Shown here: piece after piece, positions 1 to 15,478 of the stretch
Numbering within the stretch: position 1 is the stretch's first letter
How the letters are laid out: each line of letters begins with the position of its first letter
Origin: Centrapalus pauciflorus
Lineage: Eukaryota; Streptophyta; Magnoliopsida; Asterales; Asteraceae
Length of the DNA stretch: 64,000 nucleotides
Direction: 5' to 3'
NCBI GenBank assembly: GCA_020465985.1
Contig: JAANYP010002326.1
Location: forward strand, 640,001-704,000
Position numbers and translations under genes: made by a program
The notes under the pieces: model-generated
Told to the model about the DNA's origin: nothing
Seen by the model: only the letters and a program-made list of their open reading frames with translations
Database searches by the model: none

Positions 1-1011
1 CCGGTTCTCTTGTGCATATACAATCTGCCACCGTGGTTATGCATGAAACGAAAATACATCATGATGTCATTGTTAATTCAAGGTCCAAAACAACCCGGTA
101 ACGACATTGACGTGTATCTGGCTCCGTTAATTGACGACATGAAAAATTTATGGAACCCTGGTGTCGAGGTTTATGATGCATACAAGAAAGAGAATTTCCA
201 GTTACGAGCCATGATTTTTTGCACCATCAGTGATTTTCCAGCATATGGCAATTTGTCAGGATATGGCACAAAAGGGGTGAAAGCATGCCCTGTTTGTGAA
301 GATGACAAATGTTCACTATGGTTGAAAAATTGTAGGAAAATGGTCTACATGGGACATCGAAGATCACTTCCAAAGAGTCATTCATATCGCAGACAGAAGA
401 AAGTGTTTGACGGTAAAATTGAACATGATGTGATAAGGCCACCGTTGAATGGAGAATCTACATTTTCCCGAGTTGCAAATTTAAACATTGTGTTTGGTAA
501 AAATGGTACAACTCCTCCTAAGAATATATGGAAGAAAATGTCCATTTTTTGGGATTTACCTTATTGGAAGCATTTGCAAGTTCGTCATTGTCTTGATGTT
601 ATGCATATTGAAAAAAATGTATGTGACAACTTGATAGGTTTGTTGTTAAACATATCCGGAAAAACGAAGGACGGTATTAATGTTAGAAAGGATATGGTTG
701 AAATGGGAATTCGACCTGAGCTTGCTCCTGTTGAAAGCAATGGAAGACGTACGTTTTTGCCTCCAGCATGTTATACAATGTCAAAAGATGAGAAAATTCA
801 ATTTTGTCAATGCTTGCATGGTGTAAAGGTTCCATCTGGTTATTCTGCTAACATAAAAAAACTGGTGTCAATGAAAGATTTGAAATTGCTCGGTATGAAG
901 TCTCACGATTGTCATGTTTTAATGACACAGATGATTCCCATTGCCATTCGTGGTATATTGCCAGATCGTATTCGCCATACAATCACTAAACTCTGCCTTT
1001 TTTTAACATGA
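1..1011 (+). pseudogene. TNP2-like CACTA transposase, middle part (Transposase_21), 5' partial
   Basis: The frame is open from base 1, so the true start lies upstream. Typical TNP2 family phrases are present: a core reading IQGPKQPGNDIDVYLAPLID near the start, a CPVCE zinc-like motif, the block FWDLPYWKHLQVRHCLDVMH and IEKNVCDNLIGLLL. This is the region of the DDE-type transposase that acts on CACTA terminal repeats in the nucleus. The frame ends in TGA at 1009-1011, just after a run of seven T (998-1004). The homologous sequence continues in the +1 frame from 1008, so one base has been lost or gained in the T run. The call as a broken gene is a reading of the sequence; an assembly error is the alternative. 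Confidence 0.85.
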
Positions 1012-2219
1012 TCCATTCAAAAGTTATAGATCCTGAAGTGTTGGATTCATGGCAACGTGATATCATCGTTACTCTTTGTCAGCTAGAAATGTATTTTCCT
1101 CCTTCTTTTTTTGATGTGATGGTTCACCTAGTATCTCATATTGTTGGAGAAATAAAAGCTTGCGGCCCTGTATTCCTACGGTACATGTATCCATTTGAGA
1201 GATATATGGGTTTCTTAAAAGGGTATGTAAGGAATCGATATCGACCAGAGGGTAGTATCATTGAAGGATATTCTTCCGAAGAGGTGATTGAATTTTGTAC
1301 TGACTACATGAAAGGCGTATCAAGTATTGGTGTTCCACAATCTCGACATGAGGGTCGACTACAGGGGATTGGGACGATTGGACAAAAAATAGAGATTCCT
1401 GAAAGAACGGATTTTCACGAGGCACATTTTACAGTCCTGCAACATATGACGATTATTGCTCCATATATACGTGAGCACATGACATTGTTAAAAGAGAATA
1501 ATAGCAAGAGGACTGAAAAATGGTTGGCTAGCCAACATAACAAAGCTTTTCCAAACTGGTTGAAAGATAGGGTGAGAGCAGAGCTTGGAGGAACTAATGT
1601 TGATCAAACAATACAACATTTGGGGTACGGTCCACAGTACGGCGTGACAAAATACCAAGCTTACGACATCAATGGATATACTTTTTACACCAAACAACAG
1701 GATGAAAAAAGCACACTACAGAATAGTGGGGTAACATTAATCGCTGCAACGATAGAACTCTCGAGGGTGAATCATGAAGAGAGATCGAGGATCGCCAAAA
1801 ACTCGTATTATGGGGTCATTCAGGAAATTTGGGAATTGCATTATGAATCATTCACTATACCTTTGTTCAAGTGTAAATGGGTCGATAACGAGCGAGGCGT
1901 TAGAGTTGATAATGATGGTTTCACGCTTGTCAACCTTTCTACGAATGGATATTCATCTGAACCATTCATTTTAGCAAAACAAGCCACTCAAGTATTCTTT
2001 GTTGAGGATCCAAAGGATTCGAGATGGCACGTTGTCCTCCATGGTAAACGACGTATAATTGGTGTTGAGAATGTTGTTGATGAGGATGAATATGACCAAT
2101 TTGATGAATTGCCTCCTTTCTCAATCGGTATTCCATCTACAAATGAAGACATTGTTGATACTACTTATTTAAGATCGGATCACACAGAAGGATTATGGAT
2201 CGTTGGATCCAACACTTAA
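1008..2219 (+). pseudogene. TNP2-like transposase, C-terminal part (DUF4218 and DUF4216)
   Basis: This is the continuation of the transposase after the frameshift at 998-1004; its ATG at 1008 is an internal methionine rather than a real start. The first half carries the DUF4218 signature (LEMYFPPSFFDVMVHLVSHI, then CGPVFLRYMYPFERYMGFLK). The second half carries DUF4216 (YYGVIQEIWELHYESFTIPL, then FKCKWVD and a QVFFVEDP block). Both domains normally follow Transposase_21 in one polypeptide. The frame ends at TAA 2217-2219 with the usual C-terminal acidic stretch, so nothing beyond the frameshift looks damaged. Confidence 0.85.
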
Positions 2220-2790
2220 TAAGGTTGTACCATATGAATTATTTTATAATATTACCCATTCCGTCCCATTTCTATTTTAAATGACCACATTTATATTTTA
2301 AATTGTGTCAAAATAAATGTTCATTTACAAAAATAGATTATAATAATTCATTAAATATGACCTTAATTTACATTTCTTAACATTAGAATAGAAATTATGG
2401 TAATAAAATAGGCGGGAAAATGAAATTGAGCATAAAAGAGTGACATGTGGCAAAATCATTTTGCTTTACTAGTCGACATAGAATAAAAAATTTTTATTTC
2501 AAATAATATTCAAATAATATTAAAAATTAATTATCATATTTATTTTACTATATGATTAATATTTAAATAATTTTAATTTTTATATGATTAATGGATTCCT
2601 ATCAAATAATATTAATCTTGTAATGTTTTAAAAAAACATTTCTTAAAAATCAATTACCACTAATTAGTTACAATAATAATTATTGTTATTATTAATATAA
2701 TATATTTTATAAACATAAACTTTTTATTTTTATTTGATTCCCGCTCTAATATTTTGGTTCCCCCCTTCGTTTCCCCCTCCTGTAGTTTCA
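2220..2790. other. AT-rich spacer between the two CACTA genes
   Basis: No coding potential is seen. The sequence is low-complexity AT with short runs such as AATAATATT, and probably holds the 3' UTR of the transposase and the upstream region of the next gene. Confidence 0.5.
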
Positions 2791-2809
2791 ATGTTAGTTT
2801 AACCTAGGG

Positions 2810-3018
2810 AACAACTGAAGAAGACGTACACGCAGCGGTTCTCCCTTTTTCTTCTGTAGTCTCGGCTTCCGGCGGTTCCCCCTTCTTTCCCGGCGGTTCC
2901 CCCTTCTTTCCCGGCGGTTCCCCCTCCTGTAGTCTCGGCTTCCGTCTTTCTCTCTATTGGCCGGCGGCGGTTCTCCCATTTTCTTCTGCACGCCCTCGGT
3001 TCGATCTGTCTCGGCATC
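2810..3018 (+). other. Putative 5' UTR exon of the Ulp1-like gene with a 21-bp tandem repeat
   Basis: A CT-rich, GC-richer island interrupts the AT-rich spacer. It contains three copies of a 21-bp unit beginning CCGGCGGTTCCCCC (2869-2889, 2890-2910, 2911-2931), flanked by two copies of TGTAGTCTCGGCTTCCG. It ends at a good donor, ATCG followed by GTATGT at 3019, and an acceptor (TTATGTAG) lies at 3938, six bases before the start codon of the next gene. A leader exon with a leader intron is the simplest reading. This is inference without transcript data. Confidence 0.4.
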
Positions 3019-3316
3019 GGTATGTTTTACGATTTCAAGTTCTATGTTATGTAGTTTCAAGTTTTATACATGTGGGACTGCGATTGGAGTTCCATAGATG
3101 TTGTAAATATTTGAAGTCAAAATTTGATTTATTTTCATCGTCCATGCCCTAGTTGTTCTTCCAAAATCGTCATTGTACAGTGTGTATCCATGGCATACGT
3201 TCATATTTTCTTTCTGCATTTTCTCTCGTTGATGCTCTGTTTTATATTTACACAATTCGATGCCTCCATGAAGTGTAGTTTGTGTCTATTTGTCGCAGTT
3301 TCAGTGTTAACTCCAT

Positions 3317-3650
3317 GGATTCCAGTAGTTTCTTCAATAATATTAATCCCATATGTCGATTACAAGTACACATTACTTTTCATGAATGTCAATAACTGGT
3401 TTAAAAGCCTGTGCAGAGGATGCATTCTGTGCAACGATTGCACAGCTTGTGCAAGGGATGCATTCCCAATGATCTAATAAATTCCAAGGATTCCGGTACT
3501 TTCTTCAATCATTTTAATCCCATAAATCGATATCTTCCTGAATCTCAAATGGAACTGGTGTTGCAGCCTGTGCAGCTGCTGCCGGTTCCTGTGCAACGTT
3601 CCAATGATGATTTAGATGCAACAAAATTAAATTACTGATCGTATGTTTAT
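3317..3650 (+). repeat. Diverged tandem duplication, unit about 171 bp
   Basis: Phrases around GGATTCCAGTAGTTTCTTC at 3317 and GGATTCCGGTACTTTCTTC at 3488 recur with the same following text (TTAATCCCATA, then CGAT, then GCCTGTGCAG). Spacing is 171 bp. The duplication lies in the predicted leader intron of the Ulp1-like gene. Confidence 0.6.
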
Positions 3651-3943
3651 ATACAATGACATTTGTATAGTTAAACGAGGTTTCTAAATCTACTGTTATA
3701 GGTACATATAATACAAATTAACAGTTACAGCTTCAAACAAGTCCACACATGAGGTTGATTTTGTTAAGTGTGTATAGTTGATGTAACTGATGTAGCTCTG
3801 TATGTCTACTTAATTCAAAACTTTCTTTTTTTAGATATGTAGATAGCATATAATATAGACATTACAAATTGTTAATGACTATAAAACACTCACATATGTA
3901 TATAGTTGCATCGAAGTTAAAGATTATTGTTTATGTAGGTGAT

Positions 3944-7838
<3,895 letters not shown>

Positions 7839-7841
7839 TCA

Positions 7842-9291
7842 GGTATGTTTTGTTTTTTCCTCAATGATTATAAAATTACAATAGTAAGTAGCACATCTGC
7901 TCTACGTTTATGCATAATTCAGCTTCTGCAGACACACATTAGCACAACACACACACATGAGTACACATGACATGTTGTATATATAATTATATTGGGTGCT
8001 GTCATTGACCTTATAAACATTTGTGTGTTGCTTCGTCTTAATCCTGTCACACACAAAAAACACATAGCACACGCACAAGCTGCATGATTAGACTATATAT
8101 ATATATCGAGGCTGCCCCTAAAGTTTTTCGCCTCACACACACGCATAGCTGCTGCACTATATAGATATATGTTGAGTGTTGTTACTGTTATTGCTTTGCT
8201 TCTGTCCAGACCACACACATGTAATTAAATTGTTTAGATATGAATGCAGATATGTTTATTGTTGTCATATTCACACACAAGCACACATGTCCTGTTACTT
8301 AAGTCTATATTGAATCATAGACTAAAATGGGCTGTTGCTTAGAACTTTATTCATACACCCAATCAACACTTAGTGTATTTATATATGACAAATAGGAAAG
8401 GGGCTGCTGATTTTTCTGTCATAAACACTACACATCTGAGACTTTGTAAGTCTTAGATATTTATGCATAACATCACACACACACTTGATTTATATGAATA
8501 AAAATGGCTGCTGTCCCTTATTTCAAAGCCCACAATTTTTTCATTTTAAGCTAAGTATTACCATAGTTTAGTGTTGATTTAAATGGCTAAATGTGTGTTG
8601 AATTCATGCTAGATGTTTATGGATTAATATGAAAGGTTTAGGAGTTCATTAGATGTAAGATTAAGGGCTGAAATTATGATGTTTCAGCACCTAAAGAGAA
8701 TTATAAAAGTTGCTGTCCAAATTAACATTTCCACTCCAAATTCATGTTATAAGTTTGGGGAGTTATTTGCTATTTTATGGGTCCATTAGATGCTAAAATA
8801 AGGACTGAAATATCAGTCTTGCAGTACTAAAAAATCCAATGATGTTGCTGAATTTGGACTGCACAAACAACTCAAGAACAGACCAGTCATTTAATCTTTC
8901 TGTGGACGGCTGTCATGGTCCATCTATTGTTGTACATATCAGCTCATAACACCTCCCTAATGCCCTATAAAGATTTCTAAAAGTCTTGTCCAAAGGTCAA
9001 AAGGCAGCGCCTAAAAACCGAGAGGCTTTTGACCACAGGCCAAGACAAGACTGCATGGTTTCTGTGACTGTTTTGCTGCTACTGATCAGCTCCAATTACA
9101 CATATAGATGCTGCCTCATACTCATGGACATTTATACATCATCATAGCATGATTAGTAGTGGTTTTTACATGTTTTGGTGGTCAATTTCCATGCTAGTTT
9201 GTGTAGTGGTATCAATAGACCTTATATTTAGATAATAGAATGATTTTTTGTTAGTGTTGATTAAAGTTCAATGTGATTATGTTTTATAGGT
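7842..9291 (+). other. Probable 3' UTR intron of the Ulp1-like gene
   Basis: Three bases after the stop, AATCAG is followed by GTATGT (7842). About 1.45 kb later TTTTATAG is followed by GTAAGAAATG (9292), a short exon-like stretch. No coding signal lies between. The stretch is rich in scattered CACACACA and in T-rich tracts typical of plant introns. It is a long untranslated-region intron by inference; alternatively it is plain transposon interior. Confidence 0.35.
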
Positions 9292-9778
9292 AAGAAATGA
9301 AGTGTTAGAGGGATGACCAAAAATTGGTGTGCGATGGACAACGAAGAATCGTGGAGTTGGAGCGTTGAGGAGGTGTTTTTTAAACATTTTTCGGAGTTAA
9401 AGATTTTGGAATCCAAATATTGAAGTCTTATTTAGATACTTAAAATGTATGTTTTTTGAGGTACAACTTGTGGCATGTTATGTATTTTGAAATAGATTAT
9501 GAATGGAATGTTATATGTATGCTTTATTTTTGCATGTATTAGGAAACACAGGTTGTAATTAATTAAATTAAGCTTTATGCTGGATAATATAGATTAAACA
9601 AAAAACTTTTAAAAAAAAAAATACTTTTTGGACTAGGTTTTTTAGTAATAAACCGGGCTATATGTTAATATGTTTCAGAGTTTTTGGACCCGGTTATTTA
9701 TAAGAAACCTAGCTTTATTTAGGTATTTTTGGGCGCTTTATCCGGGGTAGGATCATAAATCGGACCCGGTTAAATAAC
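9292..9778 (+). other. CACTA 3' subterminal region
   Basis: It contains a possible last exon and then, from about 9640, several direct and inverted copies of a motif around GACCCGGTTATTT / AAACCGGGCT followed by CTTTATTTAG. Such subterminal motif clusters are transposase-binding regions in CACTA elements. No gene is seen. Confidence 0.5.
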
Positions 9779-9942
9779 CGGGCTTTATTTAGACGGATCC
9801 CCGATCCCCGATTGGGACGGGGATGGGGATAGAAACTCATTCCCCGACGGGGATGGGGCCGGGGATGGGGGAGAGAATTAAGAAGCGGGGATGGGGATGG
9901 GAACTGAGATCCCCGCCCCGCCCCGCCCCATTGCCATGCCTA
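9779..9942. mobile_element. GC-rich hAT-MITE-like terminal fragment
   Basis: The block is built of GGGGATGGGGAT and CCCCGCCCCGCCCC repeats and ends in CCCATTGCCATGCCTA at 9942. Read from the other strand that is a TAGGCATGGCAATGGGGCGGGG-type end, common for short hAT-like elements in plants. A second block of the same vocabulary lies at 10741-10862. No complete element with a target duplication could be delimited. Confidence 0.4.
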
Positions 9943-11751
9943 TCCCTGATGTTTGCAATTAATTACGCATATGGTCCTTGATGGTAATTTATTAACTTTT
10001 ATTTTATTATTAATTTTTCTTTATTATTTCATTACATATTTAACAACATTATTAACTTTTTAACTTATTATAGTAATAAATTTATAGTAATAATATTAAG
10101 TATATAAATCATTTGATTTTTAGTATATATTAATCAATTTTTATTAAATTTAAGTATACAAATCTTTATATTTATATGTGTATTTTATATATTACGAATA
10201 ATTTTTAATTGTAAAGATTGATTTATTATTCTAATAATAAATTTTATTTATATTGTTGTGGTTGTTGTTTGAAATTTGATTTCATCACTAATTAATGTTA
10301 AATGTAAAATATCAACGTGTTTCGTATTAAAATTTTGTAAGATTTGTACTTGGATATTGATTTTAATGATTTTGGGTATTTTCGTAAGAAAATATGAGTT
10401 TTTTTTTCTATATTTTGAAAGTATTTTGATTATTTTCCAAATGATTTGTGTATTGGTTTGATCTTGTTATATTTTGGGCCCTTGATGTTAAGATTTACGT
10501 GTTTTTTTTAGAGTACGTAATGACACGTCATTCTATATTAATTAAGATCAAACTGGATTTTTTGGTTTTTAAAACAAAAGAACCGTTGTAACAAATTTTA
10601 TCAGGTAATCAATCAATTAATATTTTTTTGTGTCGAGTTATTAATCTAATGTTATATTAATTAAATACATAAATATAATATTCTATGTCCAATTTTTCTA
10701 TTTCATAAACATTAATTATAAAATATATAACGTAAAATTAAGCGGGTAAAAATCCCTGAATGCCCGATGGGAATCCCCATGACCCGTCGGGGACGGGGAT
10801 GGGGATGCAAAGTAATTACCCGTCGGAGATGGGGACGGGTTTGAAAAGTAATTACCCGTCACTCATCTTATTATTCTTAAAACTAAAGCTTTATCATCTA
10901 AACAAATTTTCACTTTTTATAGAAATACTTGTCTTTTTTTTAAAAACTATAACTTGAAAACTGAAATTGAAAAATGTCTAATTTTCGTTAACTAAACGCA
11001 ACCCTAGGATTTAAGCCCAAAATTAAGCCCAAAGAGCGAGCATGTAAAAAGCCAAAATTAAACTGATACTTCAAATCTGAAAATCTGAAAACCAAACATG
11101 AAAAAACTGAACGGTTCTTTTGTTTCAAAAACCAAAAAATCCGACTTGATCTTAATTAATATAGAACGACGTGTCATTACGTACTTCATAGAAAATTCAT
11201 AAATCTTAACATCAAGGGTCCAAAACATAACAAGATCAAAACCAATACACAAATCATTTGGAAAATAATCGAAATACTAACAAAATATAGTAAAAAAAAC
11301 TCATATTTTTTTTACGAAAATACCCAAATCAATAAAATCGATATCCAAGTACAAATCTTACAAAATTTAAATAGGAAACACGTTGATATTTTACATTTAA
11401 ATTAATTTGTGATGAAATCGAATTTCAAACAACAACAACAACAATATAAATAATAATTATTATTAGAATAACAAATCATTCTTTACAATTAAAAATTATT
11501 CGTAATATATAAAATACACATATGAATATAAAGATTTGTATACTTAAATTTAATAAAAATTGATTAAGATATACTAAAAATAAAACGATTTATGTACTTA
11601 ATATTACTAAAAATTTATTACTATAATAAGTTAAAAAGTTAATAATGTTATTAAAAATATAATGAAATAATAAAGAAAAATTAATAATAAAATAAAAGTT
11701 AACAAATTACCATCAAGGACCATATGCGTAATTAATTGCAAACATCAGGGA
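9943..11751. mobile_element. Long fold-back (palindromic) element 1
   Basis: The left arm 9943-10587 and the right arm 11110-11751 are inverted copies of about 640 bp. The outer end reads TCCCTGATGTTTGCAATTAA on one side and its complement on the other, and the inner part around AAAGAACCGTT is also mirrored. The loop is 10588-11109. No coding sequence is present. The right side continues beyond the palindrome to about 11927 with the GGTCCCTGTGG type of end, while the left is cut by the GC-rich block, so the left end looks truncated. It resembles Mutator-like fold-back repeats; the superfamily is not certain. Confidence 0.75.
10741..10862. repeat. GC-rich GGGGATGGGGAT/ACCCGTC block in the loop of fold-back 1
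   Basis: Direct repeats of GTAATTACCCGTCGG and GGGGACGGGGATGGGGAT are present, using the same vocabulary as 9779-9942. It is probably the other end or a second copy of the same hAT-like family, caught in the loop of the fold-back. Confidence 0.45.
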
Positions 11752-12238
11752 CCAAACTCAAAAGGGTAAAAATGTCATTTTAAAAAGTTTAACGGTTGCT
11801 TAACGGACGAGGGGCCAAAATTGAAAGTAAACCGTTAAGTTAGGGATCATTTATGCAACTTTTAAAGTTGAGGGACCGTTTCCATAATTTTAGACTAACC
11901 ACAGGGACCATTCATGTAATTTACTCTTAAAGTTAAGGGATAATGGATCCATCTTGAAAGTAAACATCGATGATAATGACCAATATTGCAAAATTAAAAG
12001 TTTAGGGACCAAATCCCAAATTTGATATAAACCACATGGACCATTTTTGTAATCAACTCTAAAATTAATACTAATAATAAACTTAAACATTATTTATGAT
12101 TAGTTTTTTGTTTAATGATTTATACATAAATTAATTATAATAAGATATATTAAATATTATTAGTATTAAAAGTTTGAATATTGTTTTTTTTTTAGTTTAA
12201 GTTTATATAGATTTAAGAAACAAATTTATTAAAGTTAT
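11752..12238. other. Outer part of fold-back family plus AT-rich DNA
   Basis: It holds two end-like motifs of the same family, ACCACAGGGACCATTCATG (11898-11916) and ACCACATGGACCATTTTTG (12032-12050). The second half matches 34112-34260 in inverted orientation, so this is a dispersed family. The rest is AT-rich and non-coding. Confidence 0.5.
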
Positions 12239-12265
12239 CCGCGTAATACGCGGTTAATAAACTAG
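12239..12265 (+). mobile_element. Helitron 3' terminus A (hairpin plus CTAG)
   Basis: A perfect hairpin CCGCGT-AAT-ACGCGG at 12239-12253 is followed 8 bases later by CTAG at 12262-12265 and then T. This is the standard Helitron 3' end (hairpin, then CTRR, insertion before T). The matching 5' end was not found. Confidence 0.65.
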
Positions 12266-12930
12266 TATTATAATATAACAAAACAATTTATGCCACGTGT
12301 CGCTTCCACAATACACGAAAATTTCATTAGCCCGCTTCTTTTTCCTAATTTAATACATTAACTTAATTACGTTAAATTTTGATTTTAATTCATTATGTAT
12401 CATTATTATTCTTAATGATCATAGTTAAATTCAAATGTAAATTTTTGGATTTAATTGTAGAAGTGTAGTAAATAACGTAAACGTTGTGTTAATTATTTTG
12501 CTAACAAAAATTAAAATTGAACTTAGATAACAAAAGTTCAGAATTACACGATGAAACTTCAATTGCGAATATGATAAATTTTGATTATTGATTTTCAGAT
12601 ATTCCATTTTCATATTTTATCATTTTCAGTTGATATATACAAATTCACGTAATGGAAGTTTTTGTTTCTTACATTGATATTTCATCTTTGAAGTTAATAA
12701 AATTTAAAAGAAAAATTCTTATGCAAGCACACATTATCTGTTTTTTTAAGATATAATATAATAAAGTTATTTATGTAATATCAAGCAACTAAGTATTTTT
12801 TTATCTATAATTTAACTAGCTTTCAAATTTTTTATTTTAATTATATATAAATTTATAATAATTTATTAAAATATAAAAATTTTTATGTATTTTCTACATC
12901 AACCCATGTAATACATGGGTGTCAAACTTA
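12266..12930 (+). mobile_element. Non-autonomous Helitron B
   Basis: It starts directly after terminus A with TATTATAATATAACAAAACA and ends with the hairpin CCCATGT-AAT-ACATGGG (12903-12919) followed by CTTA, a degenerate CTRR. The first 150 bases are clearly homologous to the start of the next copy (12931). The element is 665 bp, with no coding. Confidence 0.6.
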
Positions 12931-15478
12931 TATTATAATAAAGCAAAAATTTCATGTCATATGTCACTTCCATAATGCAAGAAAATTTTATTTTCCACAT
13001 CTTTTTTCAAATTTAACACGTTAACTTAATTACATTAAATTTTAATTTTATTTTTTTCATTAATTAATTAGTAATAAATTAGATTTTGTAAGATATTAAA
13101 TTAATGTTAACCTAAAATAATTATCTCTCATTATTATCCATAATAATCATAATTATATAAAAAGGTAGAAATTTGAATTAGTTTTGGAAATTATTATTAT
13201 TAAATATAATAAAGAAAAATATCAAATGTCACATGTCACCTCTACGTTTCACCATAAAAAATAATTACAATTTATTATTATATAAAAATACAAGATAAAT
13301 ACAATTTATTATTTTTAAAAAAGATAAATATACTCTATTTTTAATCTATAAATATCAAAAGATAAACAGAATTATTTGTAACACCCTCCCCGATCCCGGA
13401 AATGCCACGTCATTACAATACACAGGTGGCAGCATCGCAATGCTCTATTAAACACGTGTCACAGGATAAACAGAATTCACCGATAATTTAAAACTTTTAC
13501 ATAAACACTGTTAACATATAATCCACTAATCACATAAGCTGAACTGTACAGATCGCTACACGAAACTAGCACAAAGCCTTCCAGATAATCCCTGCTCCCA
13601 GATCTACAAGCACAGCTACTGAACCCTTCACTGAAACCCTGAACACGGAAGACTCGAATACGTAAGCTCGAAAGCTCGTGAGTACTCGAGGGTTAGACTC
13701 TGCACAGTAAACACATAGCATGCGGACACCTAGCACATACACACAACCCAAGCTCAATCTCTGTCTCTGGCAATCAGCAGTATAAAGCAGGTATGAACAC
13801 TCAGCATGAGATCCGAAGCCCTGCACACAATATCACTGAAGGGGACTCCTCCCCAGCTAACGACCGTGCGCACCAGTGGTTAGCCACAACCCTGTAGCAC
13901 GGGCGCGAACCGGCTACAGGCCCTGCCGTGTATACACGCTCCAAGGACTGTTAGGGACAGTCAACCCACGCGATCTCACATCGCGAATCACCGTCCGTAT
14001 GGAACTCATCACGGACCCCCGGACTGGATCTCATCTCATGCACACATATAACGCATATGTAAGAAATAGAATCATACCTGGCGCCCACGTCCCTGTCTCA
14101 TTCACAATACACAATATACACATATACAAAGCTAACTGCACAATCATGACTCGGAAAACAGTCCCGCGGTTTAGAAAAGAACTCGGGTACTCACCTGATC
14201 GATCCACTAATCCCGAAATCTCTGACTCGGCTCGGCTCGCTGACCCGTCCCTGAAATTACACAAATCCCAACTCGTTAACACAAATCCACGAACACATAT
14301 TACAAACTCATAATGAGCTTAACTCGAACCCAAAAGCAACCCCCAACCGAATCCCAAAACTCTAACTCGAAAACAACCCCGATGAAACCCCGAGAACTCG
14401 ATCAAAACCCGACCCAAAATAATTCCAACAATTTCCCGAACACCCAACAAAATATAACCCAAAATCCCAAGCGGAACCCAACTCCTAAAACCCTCGAACC
14501 GACCCGAAACCCCGAAACAATCCCAACCGAAAGCCTCGAAAACCCGACTCACAATAATCTCAAACGAAACACGACTCAATAAATCACATAACCCAAATAC
14601 ATCTACCATGAACCAACACGACTCGGATACAGCCCCAAACAAGCAACCGATGCTCGAAATTCGGCCGAAACAGCCCTGCCCCCGATCTCGCCCGCGCTCC
14701 AGCCCAATCTCGCCCGCACTGCTGCCGGCCGCGTCGCGACCGCGCCCAGGGCATCGCGGCCGCGATCCCTGGCTGCTTGCTCCTTCCCTGCTCGCCGATC
14801 TGGTTCTGTCCAGAGGTAAAATCCTCTATCCCGACCCGATTTCAGCCATGGAAACATCTCTAAATCCATGTCTAACTTCATCATATTAACTCAAAACTAT
14901 TTTACACAAACCCAATACCATATTTCTCGTAAATTAGAAGCCAAAATCATGAAATCTTACCTCCAAATCTCAAGAACACTCAACAATGGAGTTGGAGATC
15001 AATTCCTGCAATTAACCTTGAATTTTGAAGCTTTCTTGCTGCTGGAAAGCCTCGAACACACACACACTATACACACACTTTCACACATACTTTTGGTTCC
15101 CAAGTAAGGAAAGGGGGAAATAAAAACGCACGTATATATTTTCTCTATTTTCGGCGGGTTCCAACCCATTAACCCGAACCCGATACTCAATTTTCACATT
15201 TAATATCCACTTAATCCAATTAATTCCACGAACCCAATTATATAATTAATCCACTAAATTTATAATCCGGAGACACGTAACTCGCAAACCCGACACGTAG
15301 AATCCACTACTCGGGTTCTCATTGGCGCAACACGAAAATAATTATTTAAACATCCACTCAAATAATTCCACGCAATTATCTCGAAAATGGGATGTTACAT
15401 TATTATTTTTACTTATATGCATTTTATATAAATAAATTTAATCAAAAATAGCCACGTAATACGTGGGTCATAAACTAG
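12931..15478 (+). mobile_element. Non-autonomous Helitron C, interrupted by a solo LTR
   Basis: The 5' part (TATTATAATAAAGCAAAAAT) is homologous to Helitron B. The 3' end is the hairpin CCACGT-AAT-ACGTGG (15452-15466) plus CTAG (15475-15478). Without the LTR and its TSD the element is about 520 bp, close to Helitron B. B and C are therefore two family members in head-to-tail tandem behind terminus A. Confidence 0.65.
13377..15399. mobile_element. Solo LTR of a Ty3/gypsy-type element, TSD TTATT
   Basis: The sequence begins TGTAACACCC and ends GGGATGTTACA, giving 7-bp inverted ends TGTAACA/TGTTACA, and is flanked by TTATT on both sides (13372-13376 and 15400-15404). Length is 2023 bp. It is much more GC-rich than the Helitron around it and has no retroelement protein. 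The open frames inside (for example 13876-14313) match nothing I recognise. Recombination between two LTRs is the usual way such a copy forms. Orientation is not proven; the TGTAACACCC start suggests plus. Confidence 0.85.

Noticed and set aside
9140..9165. TTAGTAGTGG considered as a CACTA 3' terminus (TAGTG)
   Set aside because: It lies upstream of the subterminal repeat cluster and of the presumed last exon, and lacks the usual TTCTTG context.
13876..14889. Several open frames of 80-145 codons in the solo LTR
   Set aside because: High GC of the LTR lowers stop frequency on both strands; no recognisable family and they lie within a bounded solo LTR.
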